Shown: in pieces, positions 51,774-60,120 of the stretch
Layout of the letters: each line of letters begins with the position of its first letter
How positions within the stretch are numbered: position 1 is the stretch's first letter
Assembly (NCBI GenBank): GCA_020636325.1
Contig: JACJYC010000005.1
Coordinates: 248,001 to 312,000, forward strand
Reading direction: 5' to 3'
DNA length: 64,000 nucleotides
Source: Lewinellaceae bacterium
GTDB taxonomy: Bacteria; Bacteroidota; Bacteroidia; Chitinophagales; Saprospiraceae
Translations under genes and position numbers: made by a program
Notes under the pieces: generated by a model
What the model saw: the letters and a program-made list of their open reading frames with translations, nothing else
Databases searched by the model: none
What the model was told of the DNA's origin: nothing

Positions 51774-52826
51774 TCAATTCCTCCCCTCTTCCCTCCGTTC
51801 CGACAGCTCAGGATGTTCCAATACCGAAAAAAAATCCCCCAGGATGCCGGCCTTGTCGAAGTTTTCCCAGATGGTGATCCGATGGGGATTATCGGGTCGG
51901 TCCTTCCATTCAGTGCCTTCGAGTATGGGGGCCGGAATTTCATGATGATTTCCCCAGGCCGGGTTTTTGACCATCGCTACGGCAACCAGATCGAACAGGG
52001 AGCGCCCCGGCGGATCGCCGTCCATGTGGATATTGTCAAACAAGCTGACCGAGTAGTCGCCGAAGCAGGTGAAGTTGTCGCCATGCCTGCCCGTGACCGG
52101 TGAAACCTGCGGTCCTTTCCCGGCCAGGTTCGCCCTTACTTCTTCCGGGGTGATCCGGACGAACCAGGACCCTGAAGGATCGCCGTAGCGGACGGTCACG
52201 ACCTCAAAAGGCACCTGCTGTTCCAGGACATAATTTACCGCCGGAATGTCGTTTTCCTGGTTGTACTCCCCCGGGGCCGGGTAATTGGAGCCCAGCCATA
52301 CAATCCGGACACTGTCGCGGATATCCGGGGCTTTCATCAGGGCCAGGGCGATATTGGTCAGTTTCCCGACCGGTATCAAGACCAGTTTTTGCGACCGGGG
52401 TTTACGGGCTTCCGCTATGATGAATTCGACGGCTGCCTTTCCGTCGTAATCGGGCTGTCGGATGGAATCCCGGATAGTTTCAAAATTGCCGTCGGCGCCG
52501 GCATAGAGCGGTATTTTGCCGAAGCGATCGCAAAGTTTAAGCACCCGTTCGGCCTCGGCGTATTGCGCTTCGATATTGCCCCCGCTATGGGTGGCGTTGA
52601 CGGTAATGCCCCTTACGTCGAAGGTGGCGCCGTTGAACAGCAGGTAAGCCAGCGCGTGCTGGTCGTCCAGCTCATTGTTGGCGTCCGTATCAAAAAGGAC
52701 GGGGATCCGGGTGTCGGCCCCGGTTTCGGCCGCGTCCTTTTCCGGTGCGGAAGCGGTGCAGCCGGTCAGGGCGGCCAGCAAAAAGGCCAGCCCGATCAGG
52801 AGTTGTTGGTTTTTCATCGGTTTCAA
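51774..52826 (-). CDS. Nucleoside hydrolase (IUNH family) lipoprotein
   Basis: The 350-residue protein has a lipoprotein signal (LAFLLAALTGC, Cys23). The inosine-uridine nucleoside hydrolase motif follows: VLFDTDANNELDDQHALAY holds the Ca2+-binding aspartates (Asp46, Asp48, Asp54, Asp55), and YNQENDIPAVNYVL contributes substrate-binding residues. It would split nucleosides into base and ribose outside the cytosol. The C-terminal residues LSERREEGRN are encoded at the border of the repeat field. A frameshifted ribokinase gene lies 41 bases upstream. Confidence 0.92.
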   Translation of the reverse strand: MKPMKNQQLLIGLAFLLAALTGCTASAPEKDAAETGADTRIPVLFDTDANNELDDQHALAYLLFNGATFDVRGITVNATHSGGNIEAQYAEAERVLKLCDRFGKIPLYAGADGNFETIRDSIRQPDYDGKAAVEFIIAEARKPRSQKLVLIPVGKLTNIALALMKAPDIRDSVRIVWLGSNYPAPGEYNQENDIPAVNYVLEQQVPFEVVTVRYGDPSGSWFVRITPEEVRANLAGKGPQVSPVTGRHGDNFTCFGDYSVSLFDNIHMDGDPPGRSLFDLVAVAMVKNPAWGNHHEIPAPILEGTEWKDRPDNPHRITIWENFDKAGILGDFFSVLEHPELSERREEGRN

Positions 52827-52867
52827 ATTTAAGCACTATTTTGCAAAAGCGAAAACCCAGTCCACAC

Positions 52868-53497
52868 TTACAAATTATCGCTGAGTTCCCTTATCATCGG
52901 GATGGAAGGCTGAGCGCCTTTCCGGGTTACGGAAACGGCGGCAGCCTTGTTGGCCAGTACTACGGCGGCCTCCAGGGCATTCCCGCCGGCCAGCCCGGCA
53001 GCGAGGTAGCCGTTGAAAACGTCGCCCGCCGCAGTGGTGTCCACAGCCTCGACCGGGGTGGTCGCCACGAATCCGGCTGAGCCGTCTTTGGATGCGTAAT
53101 AGGCGCCCTTGCTGCCGAGCGTGATGATGACTGTTTGGCCGACTTTCTCCAGGAGTTGCGCTGCTGCCCGAACGACATCCTGTTCGCTCAACGGATCGAT
53201 GCCGATCAGGCTGCGGGCTTCGTGTTCGTTGGGGGTTATGATGTCCACCGTCGCCAGCAGTTCGTCGCTCAGGTGGCGGGCCGGCGCCGGGTTCAGAATG
53301 GTTTTCACACCGTGCGCCCGGGCTGTTTCAAGGGCGTATTCCACCGTATCCAGCGGGATCTCCAATTGGATGAGCAATACATCGGCTGAGGCGATCAGGT
53401 GGCCGGCGCGCCGGATATCCTCCGGCGACAGGCGTCCGTTGGCGCCGGGCGCTACGACGATCGAATTCTGACCGGAAGTTTCATCCACCAGGATCAC
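52868..53497 (-). pseudogene. rbsK: Ribokinase, C-terminal fragment (frameshift)
   Basis: The 209 codons cover the rest of a PfkB-family ribokinase: ILVDETSGQNSIVVAPGANG, NPAPARHLSDELL, TPNEHEA, and the catalytic/anion-hole motif DTTAAGDVFNGYLAAGLA. The homologous frame extends upstream of its GTG (EPSGIAVILVDE). The N-terminal part is in a different frame, and the two overlap by 4 bases. One missing C in the CCCCGGG run near 53509-53515 would explain the break. If it is a sequencing error, the gene is an intact ribokinase that phosphorylates ribose at O5. Confidence 0.85.
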
Positions 53498-53781
53498 GGC
53501 GATGCCGGAAGGCTCCCGGGGTCCGCCAGAATATGATCCGTATTGATCCCGTCGCGTTGGTATCCTTCCACAGCTTTGCGCCCAAAGTCATCCTCGCCTG
53601 TTTTGGCGATAAAGGCGACGTCTCCGCCCGCTCTGGCCGCAGCAACCGCCTGATTGGCGCCCTTTCCGCCCGGGATCACGGCAAATTCGTTTCCCATGAC
53701 GGTCTCGCCCGGCAAGGGCAAACGCCCCGAGGTCACCACCATATCCGTATTGCTGCTGCCGATCACGATGATCTTTCCCAT
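53494..53781 (-). pseudogene. rbsK: Ribokinase, N-terminal fragment (frameshift)
   Basis: The frame starts at ATG 53781 (MGKIIVIGSSNTDMVV; an earlier in-frame start at 53811 overlaps the transporter gene). It carries the PfkB N-terminal motifs, including the substrate-binding PGGKGANQAVAAAR and TGEDDFGRKAVEGY. It runs out at ILADPGSLPASP where relatives continue into SGIAVILVDE. Adding one C in the CCCCGGG run rejoins the two parts into a normal-length ribokinase (about 304 residues). The gene starts 10 bases after the transporter stop, which indicates co-transcription. Confidence 0.85.
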
Positions 53782-53791
53782 AGCCGGTTTT

Positions 53792-54790
53792 TTATGCGAA
53801 TCTCGCTGCAATGATCAATCCCAATCCGGCAATAAAGCTGAGGAACATCAGCACGATCAGGGTATTCGTTCCTTTCGGCGCCTGTTTGAATTCCCGCCAG
53901 ACAAACACGCCCCAGATCGCCGCGATCATGGTAGCGCCCTGGCCAAGTCCGTACGAAATGGCGAACCCCGCCTTACCCGAAGCGATCATGTTCAGCAGCA
54001 TGCCGATGCACCAGATCACCCCCCCGAGGATGCCGATGACGTGCAACCGCGGCGTTCCCAGCTTGAAATAATCGCGGTAGGTCACCCTGGTCCCGCTTAC
54101 AGGCCGGTACATGAAAAAGGAGTTGAAGACAAAGTTGGAGGCAAATACGCCTATCGAAAATACAAATACGGCGGTGTAGGGCGTCAACAATCCCGGAACA
54201 GGGTTTGCAAAATCCTCCGACATGGAGGCGGCCACGAACCGGTAGAAGAACCCCATCAGCACGCCGGCTGCCAGCGAGATCACGATACCCTTGGTAGTGG
54301 CTGCCCCCGTGGAGATCCTTCTATAGGCCAATGCATCCAGCACGATAGCCGCCGCCACCAAGGCCACCCCCATAAACAACAGTAAAGGATTCCCGACCGG
54401 CGCGCCGAGGTAATTCACCAGCACCCCCAGCGCAAGCGCGATTCCGATCCCGATGGGAAAGGCTATTGCCATCCCTGCAATTTCAATGGCCGCTACCAGC
54501 AACAGGTTGGCAATATTGAAGACCGCGCCGCCAATGAGGGCAAGCCCGACGGCATCTCCTGAGGCGTGGGATAAATTGGCCAGAAAAGGTTCCCCCGAGG
54601 CGCCGCTGCTGCCCAGCGTCAAACCAAAGATGAGCGACAACAGAATGACACCGAGCGTGTAATCCCAATAGAATAGCGGGAAACCCCAACTTTTGGACGC
54701 CAGTTTCTGGGTATTGGCCCAGGACCCCCAACAAAGCATGGTCACCACACATAGCGCAACGGCTACGGGATAAGAATCGATGGTATACAT
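53792..54790 (-). CDS. Ureide permease / GRP-type DMT sugar or nucleobase transporter
   Basis: The 332-residue protein has about ten membrane helices. It starts MYTIDSYPVAVALCVVTMLC, followed by WGSWANTQKLA and FYWDYTLG, the pattern of ureide permease-like DMT transporters often annotated as GRP sugar transporters. Relatives move ribose/glucose or allantoin, uracil and related bases. The tight link with ribokinase (10-base gap) and the nearby nucleoside hydrolase suggest ribose import; this is inference. Confidence 0.85.
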   Translation of the reverse strand: MYTIDSYPVAVALCVVTMLCWGSWANTQKLASKSWGFPLFYWDYTLGVILLSLIFGLTLGSSGASGEPFLANLSHASGDAVGLALIGGAVFNIANLLLVAAIEIAGMAIAFPIGIGIALALGVLVNYLGAPVGNPLLLFMGVALVAAAIVLDALAYRRISTGAATTKGIVISLAAGVLMGFFYRFVAASMSEDFANPVPGLLTPYTAVFVFSIGVFASNFVFNSFFMYRPVSGTRVTYRDYFKLGTPRLHVIGILGGVIWCIGMLLNMIASGKAGFAISYGLGQGATMIAAIWGVFVWREFKQAPKGTNTLIVLMFLSFIAGLGLIIAARFA

Positions 54791-54881
54791 TGGATGAATT
54801 ATTTATCCAATCATTCGTTACCACCATATTACCGGACTGATCAGCATCAACAGACGGGCTCGACCTGCCTTTCTGCCCTGC

Positions 54882-57179
54882 TTATTTTGTCCAGTTCACC
54901 TTTCCGGATTTCAGCTCATCTGAATTCGTTCCGATCCCGATGACGAATTCCCCGCTTTCCCAATCATACTTCAGGTCGCTGTTATAAAATTTCAGGTCTT
55001 CAGGTGTGATGGTAAAACTGATCTCTTTGCTTTCACCGGCTTTGAGCATGACCTTCTGGAACCCTTTCAGGTCCTTCACGCTGCGCGAAATGGTGGCTAC
55101 GGGGTCGGAAATGTACAACTGCACTACTTCTTCCCCGTCGTATTTGCCGGTATTGGTCAGCGTAATGGTTGCGGTCAGCTTTTCGGCTCCCTTCAGGGCG
55201 GTTTTGCTGAGCTTGAGGTCGCTGTAGCTGAAGGTGGTATAGCTCAACCCGTATCCGAACGGGTACAGCGGATCGTTGGAAATATCCAGGTAATTGGACC
55301 TGAATTTTGTTTGCGGCGATCCGTCATAGGGCCGGCCGGTATTCTTGTGGTTGTAGTACAGCGGGATCTGCCCCACGCTGCGCGGGAAGGTCGCGGAGAG
55401 TTTACCCGACGGGTTGACATCGCCGAACAGGACATCGGCAATGGCGTTGCCCGCTTCGGTACCGGGGGCCCACACGTTGAGGATGGAGGTGCAGTGTTCC
55501 GCTTCCCAGGGCAGGGTCAGCGGGCGCCCCGTAAACAGCACCAGCACAACAGGTTTGCCGGTCGCCACCATCTCCTTCAGCAGGCGTTCCTGCGAGGCCG
55601 GGATGCCGATATCCGAACGGCTTGAAGATTCGCCCGACATGCTCTGGGATTCGCCCAGGACGGCCACAATGACATCCGCCTGACTGGCTGCTCCGGCGGC
55701 TTCCCTGATCATTTCATCCGGCGTGCGCTTGTCGAGCGAAACCATTTCCTGTCCGAAGAAGTTGAGCCGGTGGATGAAGGCCGTATCGTCGGTGATGTTG
55801 GCGCCTTTGGCGTAGAGGATGTTGACGCCGCTGCCGGCCACATGCTGGATGCCTTCCTTTACACTGACGGACTTTTGCCAATCGCCGGCAACCACCCAGG
55901 TCCCCAGCATATCGCGGCGGTTATCTGCCAGCGGGCCGACCAGGGCAATGTTGGCGCCCTGTTTCTTCAGGGGTAAGGTTTGTTTGTCGTTCTTCAGCAG
56001 TACAAAGGTATGGGCCGCAATTTCGCGGGCTGCCTGCCGGTGTTCCGCGGTCAGGATATCCGAGGTCGTGCGTTTCTCATCCACATACCGGTAGGGATCT
56101 TCAAACAGGCCGAGCTTGTACTTGGCTTCGAGGACAAGGCGGCAGGCCTGGTCGATCTCAGCCTGGGTGACCTTGCCTTCCTTCAGGGATTTTTTCAGGG
56201 TGGTCAGGAAACCTTCCCCGACCATATCCATATCAACACCGGCGTGCAGGGCAAGGGCCGAAACGGTTTGCAGGTCGCCGAGACCGTGTTCGATCATTTC
56301 GTTGAGGGAGGTATAGTCGGTCACGACAAACCCTTTGAACCCCCATTGTTTGCGCAACAGGTCGGTCAGTAACCAGCGGTTGCCGGTTGCGGGTACGGCA
56401 TCCACTACGTTGAAAGAGGTCATGATGCTGCCGGCGCCGGCGTCCAGGCCCGCTTTGTAGGGCGGGAGGAAATAGTTGTACATGGTGTTGCGGCTCATGT
56501 CCACGGTATTGTAGTCCCGTCCGCCCTCAGCAGCGCCGTACAGGCCGAAGTGTTTGACGCAGGCCATCATGGAATTGTTCTGCGACAAGCCTGGGCCCTG
56601 ATAGCCTTTGACCATGGCGGCTGCAATGCGGGAACCGAGGTAAGCGTCCTCGCCGGAACCTTCGGAAATGCGGCCCCAACGCGGGTCGCGCGCGATATCT
56701 ACCATGGGGGAAAAGGTCCAGTTCAGGCCGTCGGCAGTGCCTTCCACCGCGGCGATGCGGGCTGATTTTTCGATCAGGTTCATATCCCAGCTGGCGGAGA
56801 GGCCGAGCGGAATGGGGAAGATGGTCTGGTGTCCGTGGATAACGTCAAGGCCGAAGATCAGCGGGATTTTGAGCCGGGATTTGGTCACGGCAAGTTCTTG
56901 TACGCCCCTGACCTTGGCTGCCCCGTAAACGCCGAAGATGCCGCCGACCTGGCCGCCTGCGATCTTTTCCTCAACCCCGAGGCTTACGCCGAGGCCCGTG
57001 GGCGGATAGCCGGCCGTTACGAGGTTGAGCTGACCGATCTTTTCGTCCAGCGTCATTTGCGACATCAGTTTTTTAACGAAAGCGTCCATTCCGGCATCGG
57101 TTTGCGCCTTAGCGGACAGGGTGATCAGGAGGAAGAGGAGCGGCAAAAGGAAAGTGTATCGTTTCATCGGTTTTGACAT
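54882..57179 (-). CDS. bglX: Glycoside hydrolase family 3 beta-glucosidase
   Basis: ATG 57179 is preferred over a longer frame to 57341 because a -7 box lies 15 bases before it and a signal peptide follows (FLLPLLFLLITLSAKAQ). The 765-residue protein has the full GH3 layout: an N-terminal barrel with nucleophile Asp in FKGFVVTDYTSLNEM and substrate motif KHFGLYGAAEGGRDYN, an alpha/beta sandwich with VAVLGESQSMSGESSSRSD, and a C-terminal fibronectin-III-like domain (GEEVVQLYISDPVA). It cleaves beta-glucosides in the periplasm. It lies 91 bases upstream of the transporter gene on the same strand. Confidence 0.94.
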   Translation of the reverse strand: MSKPMKRYTFLLPLLFLLITLSAKAQTDAGMDAFVKKLMSQMTLDEKIGQLNLVTAGYPPTGLGVSLGVEEKIAGGQVGGIFGVYGAAKVRGVQELAVTKSRLKIPLIFGLDVIHGHQTIFPIPLGLSASWDMNLIEKSARIAAVEGTADGLNWTFSPMVDIARDPRWGRISEGSGEDAYLGSRIAAAMVKGYQGPGLSQNNSMMACVKHFGLYGAAEGGRDYNTVDMSRNTMYNYFLPPYKAGLDAGAGSIMTSFNVVDAVPATGNRWLLTDLLRKQWGFKGFVVTDYTSLNEMIEHGLGDLQTVSALALHAGVDMDMVGEGFLTTLKKSLKEGKVTQAEIDQACRLVLEAKYKLGLFEDPYRYVDEKRTTSDILTAEHRQAAREIAAHTFVLLKNDKQTLPLKKQGANIALVGPLADNRRDMLGTWVVAGDWQKSVSVKEGIQHVAGSGVNILYAKGANITDDTAFIHRLNFFGQEMVSLDKRTPDEMIREAAGAASQADVIVAVLGESQSMSGESSSRSDIGIPASQERLLKEMVATGKPVVLVLFTGRPLTLPWEAEHCTSILNVWAPGTEAGNAIADVLFGDVNPSGKLSATFPRSVGQIPLYYNHKNTGRPYDGSPQTKFRSNYLDISNDPLYPFGYGLSYTTFSYSDLKLSKTALKGAEKLTATITLTNTGKYDGEEVVQLYISDPVATISRSVKDLKGFQKVMLKAGESKEISFTITPEDLKFYNSDLKYDWESGEFVIGIGTNSDELKSGKVNWTK

Positions 57180-57194
57180 TGTTTTTCGTTTCGA

Positions 57195-57202
57195 CAAAGT
57201 TA
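57195..57202 (-). promoter_or_regulatory. -7 promoter element TAACTTTG for the GH3 gene
   Basis: Exact TAnnTTTG match on the minus strand, 15 bases before ATG 57179. It supports that start and a transcript possibly covering the GH3, transporter, ribokinase and nucleoside hydrolase genes. Confidence 0.6.
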
Positions 57203-57387
57203 TCAATTTTAGGGGGATCCGGGTAATTCCCGGCTGCTTCAGGCGGGTGATTTTTGTCGTTAACGAAGCGGGCAGGCCAGTAAAATCAGAAAGGCCATCC
57301 AGGGTTTCAGGCTGGATGGCTTTCATCACAATCAAAGTCAATTATCAAGAGTTTTTTCAAGCATGGGCGGATAACAACCCTGAGCCG

Positions 57388-57771
57388 TTAACCGATCATG
57401 GATTTGTCCCTGGCGAGGCCTGCGGCATACATCCAGGCGCCGCCGGCGAGGCCGATGTCCTTCATCATCTGGCCCATCGAGCCTTGTTTGGCCATGGCAT
57501 CCGCGGCGTTCAACATACCCGGCAGGTGAATGGAAAGGGCAAAGATCAGCAGCATAATGCCCAACAGGGTCGTAGCCAGTTTATCCCATTTGCCGATAAC
57601 GATACTGACCGCTGCGGCCAGCATGGCAATGCCCGTGACATAGATCCATAAGGCGCCGCCGGGGATGGGCACCATGCCGGCCATGGCATTGGCGTTGGAG
57701 AGGTGGCCGAAGCCGAAGCCGAGAAGTGGAATAATGAACAGGTACTTACCAAGTCCCAGTAATGAATTCAT
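57388..57771 (-). CDS. DoxX-like membrane protein
   Basis: The 127-residue protein has four hydrophobic segments and the DoxX-family pattern: LGLGKYLFIIPLLGFGFGHL at the N-terminus, IYVTGIAMLAAAVSIVIGKW in the second helix, and MMKDIGLAGGAWMYAAGLA near the end. DoxX proteins are inner-membrane proteins linked in some bacteria to thiosulfate or redox chemistry; the role here is unknown. The AT-rich 160 bases upstream hold no clear consensus promoter. Confidence 0.82.
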   Translation of the reverse strand: MNSLLGLGKYLFIIPLLGFGFGHLSNANAMAGMVPIPGGALWIYVTGIAMLAAAVSIVIGKWDKLATTLLGIMLLIFALSIHLPGMLNAADAMAKQGSMGQMMKDIGLAGGAWMYAAGLARDKSMIG

Positions 57772-57930
57772 TGTTGTTTCGTTTTGTCGGTTAGTAAAAG
57801 GTGTAAAAAGTCTTCCCTATTGGAATTTGTAAATTTATAATAATAATTTGCTTGTGCGAAGTATTTCAAAATTATTTTTTGGATCAAGTTCGGAAATTAA
57901 TTTATAGTATTGATTTTTTATTAATATAAT

Positions 57931-57970
57931 AAAAAAAACAGCCCGGACGAATGGCATCATCCGGGCTGTT
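57931..57970 (-). terminator. Rho-independent terminator of the tig-clpP-clpX operon
   Basis: On the minus strand AACAGCCCGGA (57960-57970) pairs with TCCGGGCTGTT (57937-57947), followed by a T tract (57931-57938). It lies 24 bp past the clpX stop. Confidence 0.9.
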
Positions 57971-57993
57971 CCCGTGAAAGGATAAAGGTCTTC

Positions 57994-59241
57994 TTATGCG
58001 GCTCTCAGCTGCGTGAGCTTGCTCCGGCTGAGTTTTTCCAGCGCGTAGGCATAATCGACCGTAAACTTGCGCACATCCCTGCGGGACGGCAGTTCAAACA
58101 TAGCGTCTGTCATGATCGCTTCGCAGATGGACCGAAGGCCCCGGGCGCCGAAGTTGAACTCAAGCGCTTTCTCAGCGATCAGGGTAATGGCTTCCTCACT
58201 GAATTCCAGGTCGATATTTTCCAGTTCGAACAGTTTTTTGTACTGCCGGATCAGGGAGTTTTTCGGCTCGGTCAGGATATTCTTGAGCGTTTCCAGGCCC
58301 AGCGGCTCCAGGTAGGTCAGGACCGGCAACCGGCCCACCAGTTCGGGGATCAGGCCGAACCGCTTCAGGTCGGCGTGCGAAACGTACTGAATGAGGTTTT
58401 CGCGGTCGATCTGGTTAACGTCATCCGATTTGAAGCCGATCACCTGGGTATTGATCCGGCGGGCGATGATCTTTTCGATCCCGTCGAAGGCGCCGCCGCA
58501 GATGAACAGGATATTCTCGGTATTGACCTTGACCAGTTTCTGCTCCGGGTGCTTGCGGCCGCCTTGAGGGGGCACGTTCACATCCGTACCTTCCAGCATT
58601 TTGAGCATAGCCTGCTGGACGCCTTCGCCGGACACATCCCGGGTAATGGAGGGATTGTCCGTTTTGCGGGCGATCTTATCAATCTCATCGATGTAGACGA
58701 TACCGCGTTCGGCGGCGGCGACATCGTAGTTGCAAACCTGGAGCAGGCGGCTGAGGATGCTTTCAACATCTTCGCCGACATAACCGGCTTCGGTGAAGAC
58801 GGTGGCGTCAACAATAGCGAAAGGAACGTTCAGGAACTTGGCGATCGTTTTGGCCAGCAGGGTTTTGCCGGTGCCGGTCTGGCCGACAAACAGGATATTG
58901 GATTTTTCGATCTCCACCTCATCCTGTTTGTGCTGGCTGAGCCGTTTGTAATGGTTATAAACGGCAACGGACAGCACTTTTTTGGCCTCATCCTGGCCGA
59001 TGACGTATTGGTCGAGATGGCCCTTGATGTCGACAGGGGTCAATCGTTCGGGCAGGAAGAATTTCTCGCGCGGTTTTTCCTTTTTCTTGCCGTACAATTC
59101 TTCCTGAACGATTTCGCCGGCCTGTTCTACGCAAACCTCACAGATATGACCTTCAACCCCGGTGACGAGGATGAGGGCTTCCGATTTATCTCTCCCGCAA
59201 AACGAGCATCGGAAGTTTTGTTTTCCTTTTCGCATTCCCAT
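57994..59241 (-). CDS. clpX: ATP-dependent Clp protease ATP-binding subunit ClpX
   Basis: The 415-residue protein has the N-terminal zinc-binding domain (Cys12, Cys15, Cys34, Cys37), Walker A (FVGQTGTGKTLLA, near 118-130), Walker B (IVYIDEIDKI, Asp185/Glu186), the pore motif GYVGED, and sensor/arginine-finger regions typical of ClpX. It unfolds tagged proteins and feeds them to ClpP. The order tig-clpP-clpX on one strand is the conserved bacterial arrangement. A terminator follows the stop. Confidence 0.98.
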   Translation of the reverse strand: MGMRKGKQNFRCSFCGRDKSEALILVTGVEGHICEVCVEQAGEIVQEELYGKKKEKPREKFFLPERLTPVDIKGHLDQYVIGQDEAKKVLSVAVYNHYKRLSQHKQDEVEIEKSNILFVGQTGTGKTLLAKTIAKFLNVPFAIVDATVFTEAGYVGEDVESILSRLLQVCNYDVAAAERGIVYIDEIDKIARKTDNPSITRDVSGEGVQQAMLKMLEGTDVNVPPQGGRKHPEQKLVKVNTENILFICGGAFDGIEKIIARRINTQVIGFKSDDVNQIDRENLIQYVSHADLKRFGLIPELVGRLPVLTYLEPLGLETLKNILTEPKNSLIRQYKKLFELENIDLEFSEEAITLIAEKALEFNFGARGLRSICEAIMTDAMFELPSRRDVRKFTVDYAYALEKLSRSKLTQLRAA

Positions 59242-59315
59242 CTATTATAGCTTTAGCGCCGCTATCGGCGTGATAAATTGGCCGTGATCTCGGAGCGCAA
59301 TCAACTGATGCGCTC

Positions 59316-60023
59316 TTAGCTGTTTTTGCGCGGGTTGTTCCGGTCGAGTACTTCGTCCACCAGGCCGTATTCCTTGGCTTCATGAGAGGTCAGCCACTTG
59401 TCGCGGTCGCAATCCTTTTCGATTTGCTCGTAGGATTTGCCGGTATGCTGCGCGAGGATGTCGTACAGTTCTTTCTGGTGCTCCTTGATGAGGTTGTAAT
59501 AAATGGTCATTTCGGTGACCTGCCCCTGCAATCCGCCGTGCGGTTGGTGGATCATGACGCGGCTGTGATGCAGGCAGGTGCGTTTGCCTTTAACCCCGGC
59601 AGACAGCAGCACGGCGCCCATGGAGGCGGCGAGGCCGGTACAGATCGTGGCAACGTCGGGCGAAACGTATTGCATGGTATCGTAGATGCCGAGACCTGCC
59701 ATGACGGAGCCGCCCGGGCTGTTGATGAACATCTGAACGTCGCGCTTCGGATCGGTGGATTCCAGGAACAGCAACTGGGCCTGGATGACGTTGGCCACAT
59801 AATCATTGACCGGTACGCCCATAAAGATGATCCGGTCCATCATCAGGCGGGAAAATACGTCCAGCCCTACAATGTTCATTTGCCGTTCCTCGATTACGTT
59901 GGGCGTGAAAGCCTTGATATTGGTGTAATCGGTAACGGACTTCTCTGCGTATTTTTCAAGGTGCATGCTGCTCATACCCAAATGGCGGACAGCATATTTC
60001 ATGAATTCGTCTTGGTTGAACAT
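59316..60023 (-). CDS. clpP: ATP-dependent Clp protease proteolytic subunit ClpP
   Basis: The 235-residue serine protease keeps Ser134 (GLAASMGAVLL) and His159 (VMIHQPHGG), with the catalytic Asp in the C-terminal part. The N-terminal ~45 residues form a propeptide-like extension compared with E. coli. It forms the degradation chamber of ClpXP. Spacing is 74 bases to clpX and 97 bases from tig. Confidence 0.97.
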   Translation of the reverse strand: MFNQDEFMKYAVRHLGMSSMHLEKYAEKSVTDYTNIKAFTPNVIEERQMNIVGLDVFSRLMMDRIIFMGVPVNDYVANVIQAQLLFLESTDPKRDVQMFINSPGGSVMAGLGIYDTMQYVSPDVATICTGLAASMGAVLLSAGVKGKRTCLHHSRVMIHQPHGGLQGQVTEMTIYYNLIKEHQKELYDILAQHTGKSYEQIEKDCDRDKWLTSHEAKEYGLVDEVLDRNNPRKNS

Positions 60024-60120
60024 ATTTGGTGTTTGGTTAAATGGAATATCGTTTGGAAATATTCCTTCTAATTAACAAATCTTTCCCATCCAGGTTGAAA
60101 GGCTTCAACAGAAAGCTCAA

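Noticed and set aside
50945..51945. Repetitive open frames on the plus strand (RLGRPSIGFAFSSSIPRLL-type products)
   Set aside because: They arise from the tandem DNA words, occur in several frames at once, and have no promoter, signal or domain.
53494..53530. Programmed -1 frameshift in ribokinase
   Set aside because: The C CCC GGG heptamer does not allow good re-pairing of the A-site codon after slipping, and no downstream stimulatory structure was evident; a missing C is simpler.
57182..57341. Longer N-terminus of the GH3 protein
   Set aside because: A consensus -7 box lies inside this extension and a proper signal peptide begins at 57179.
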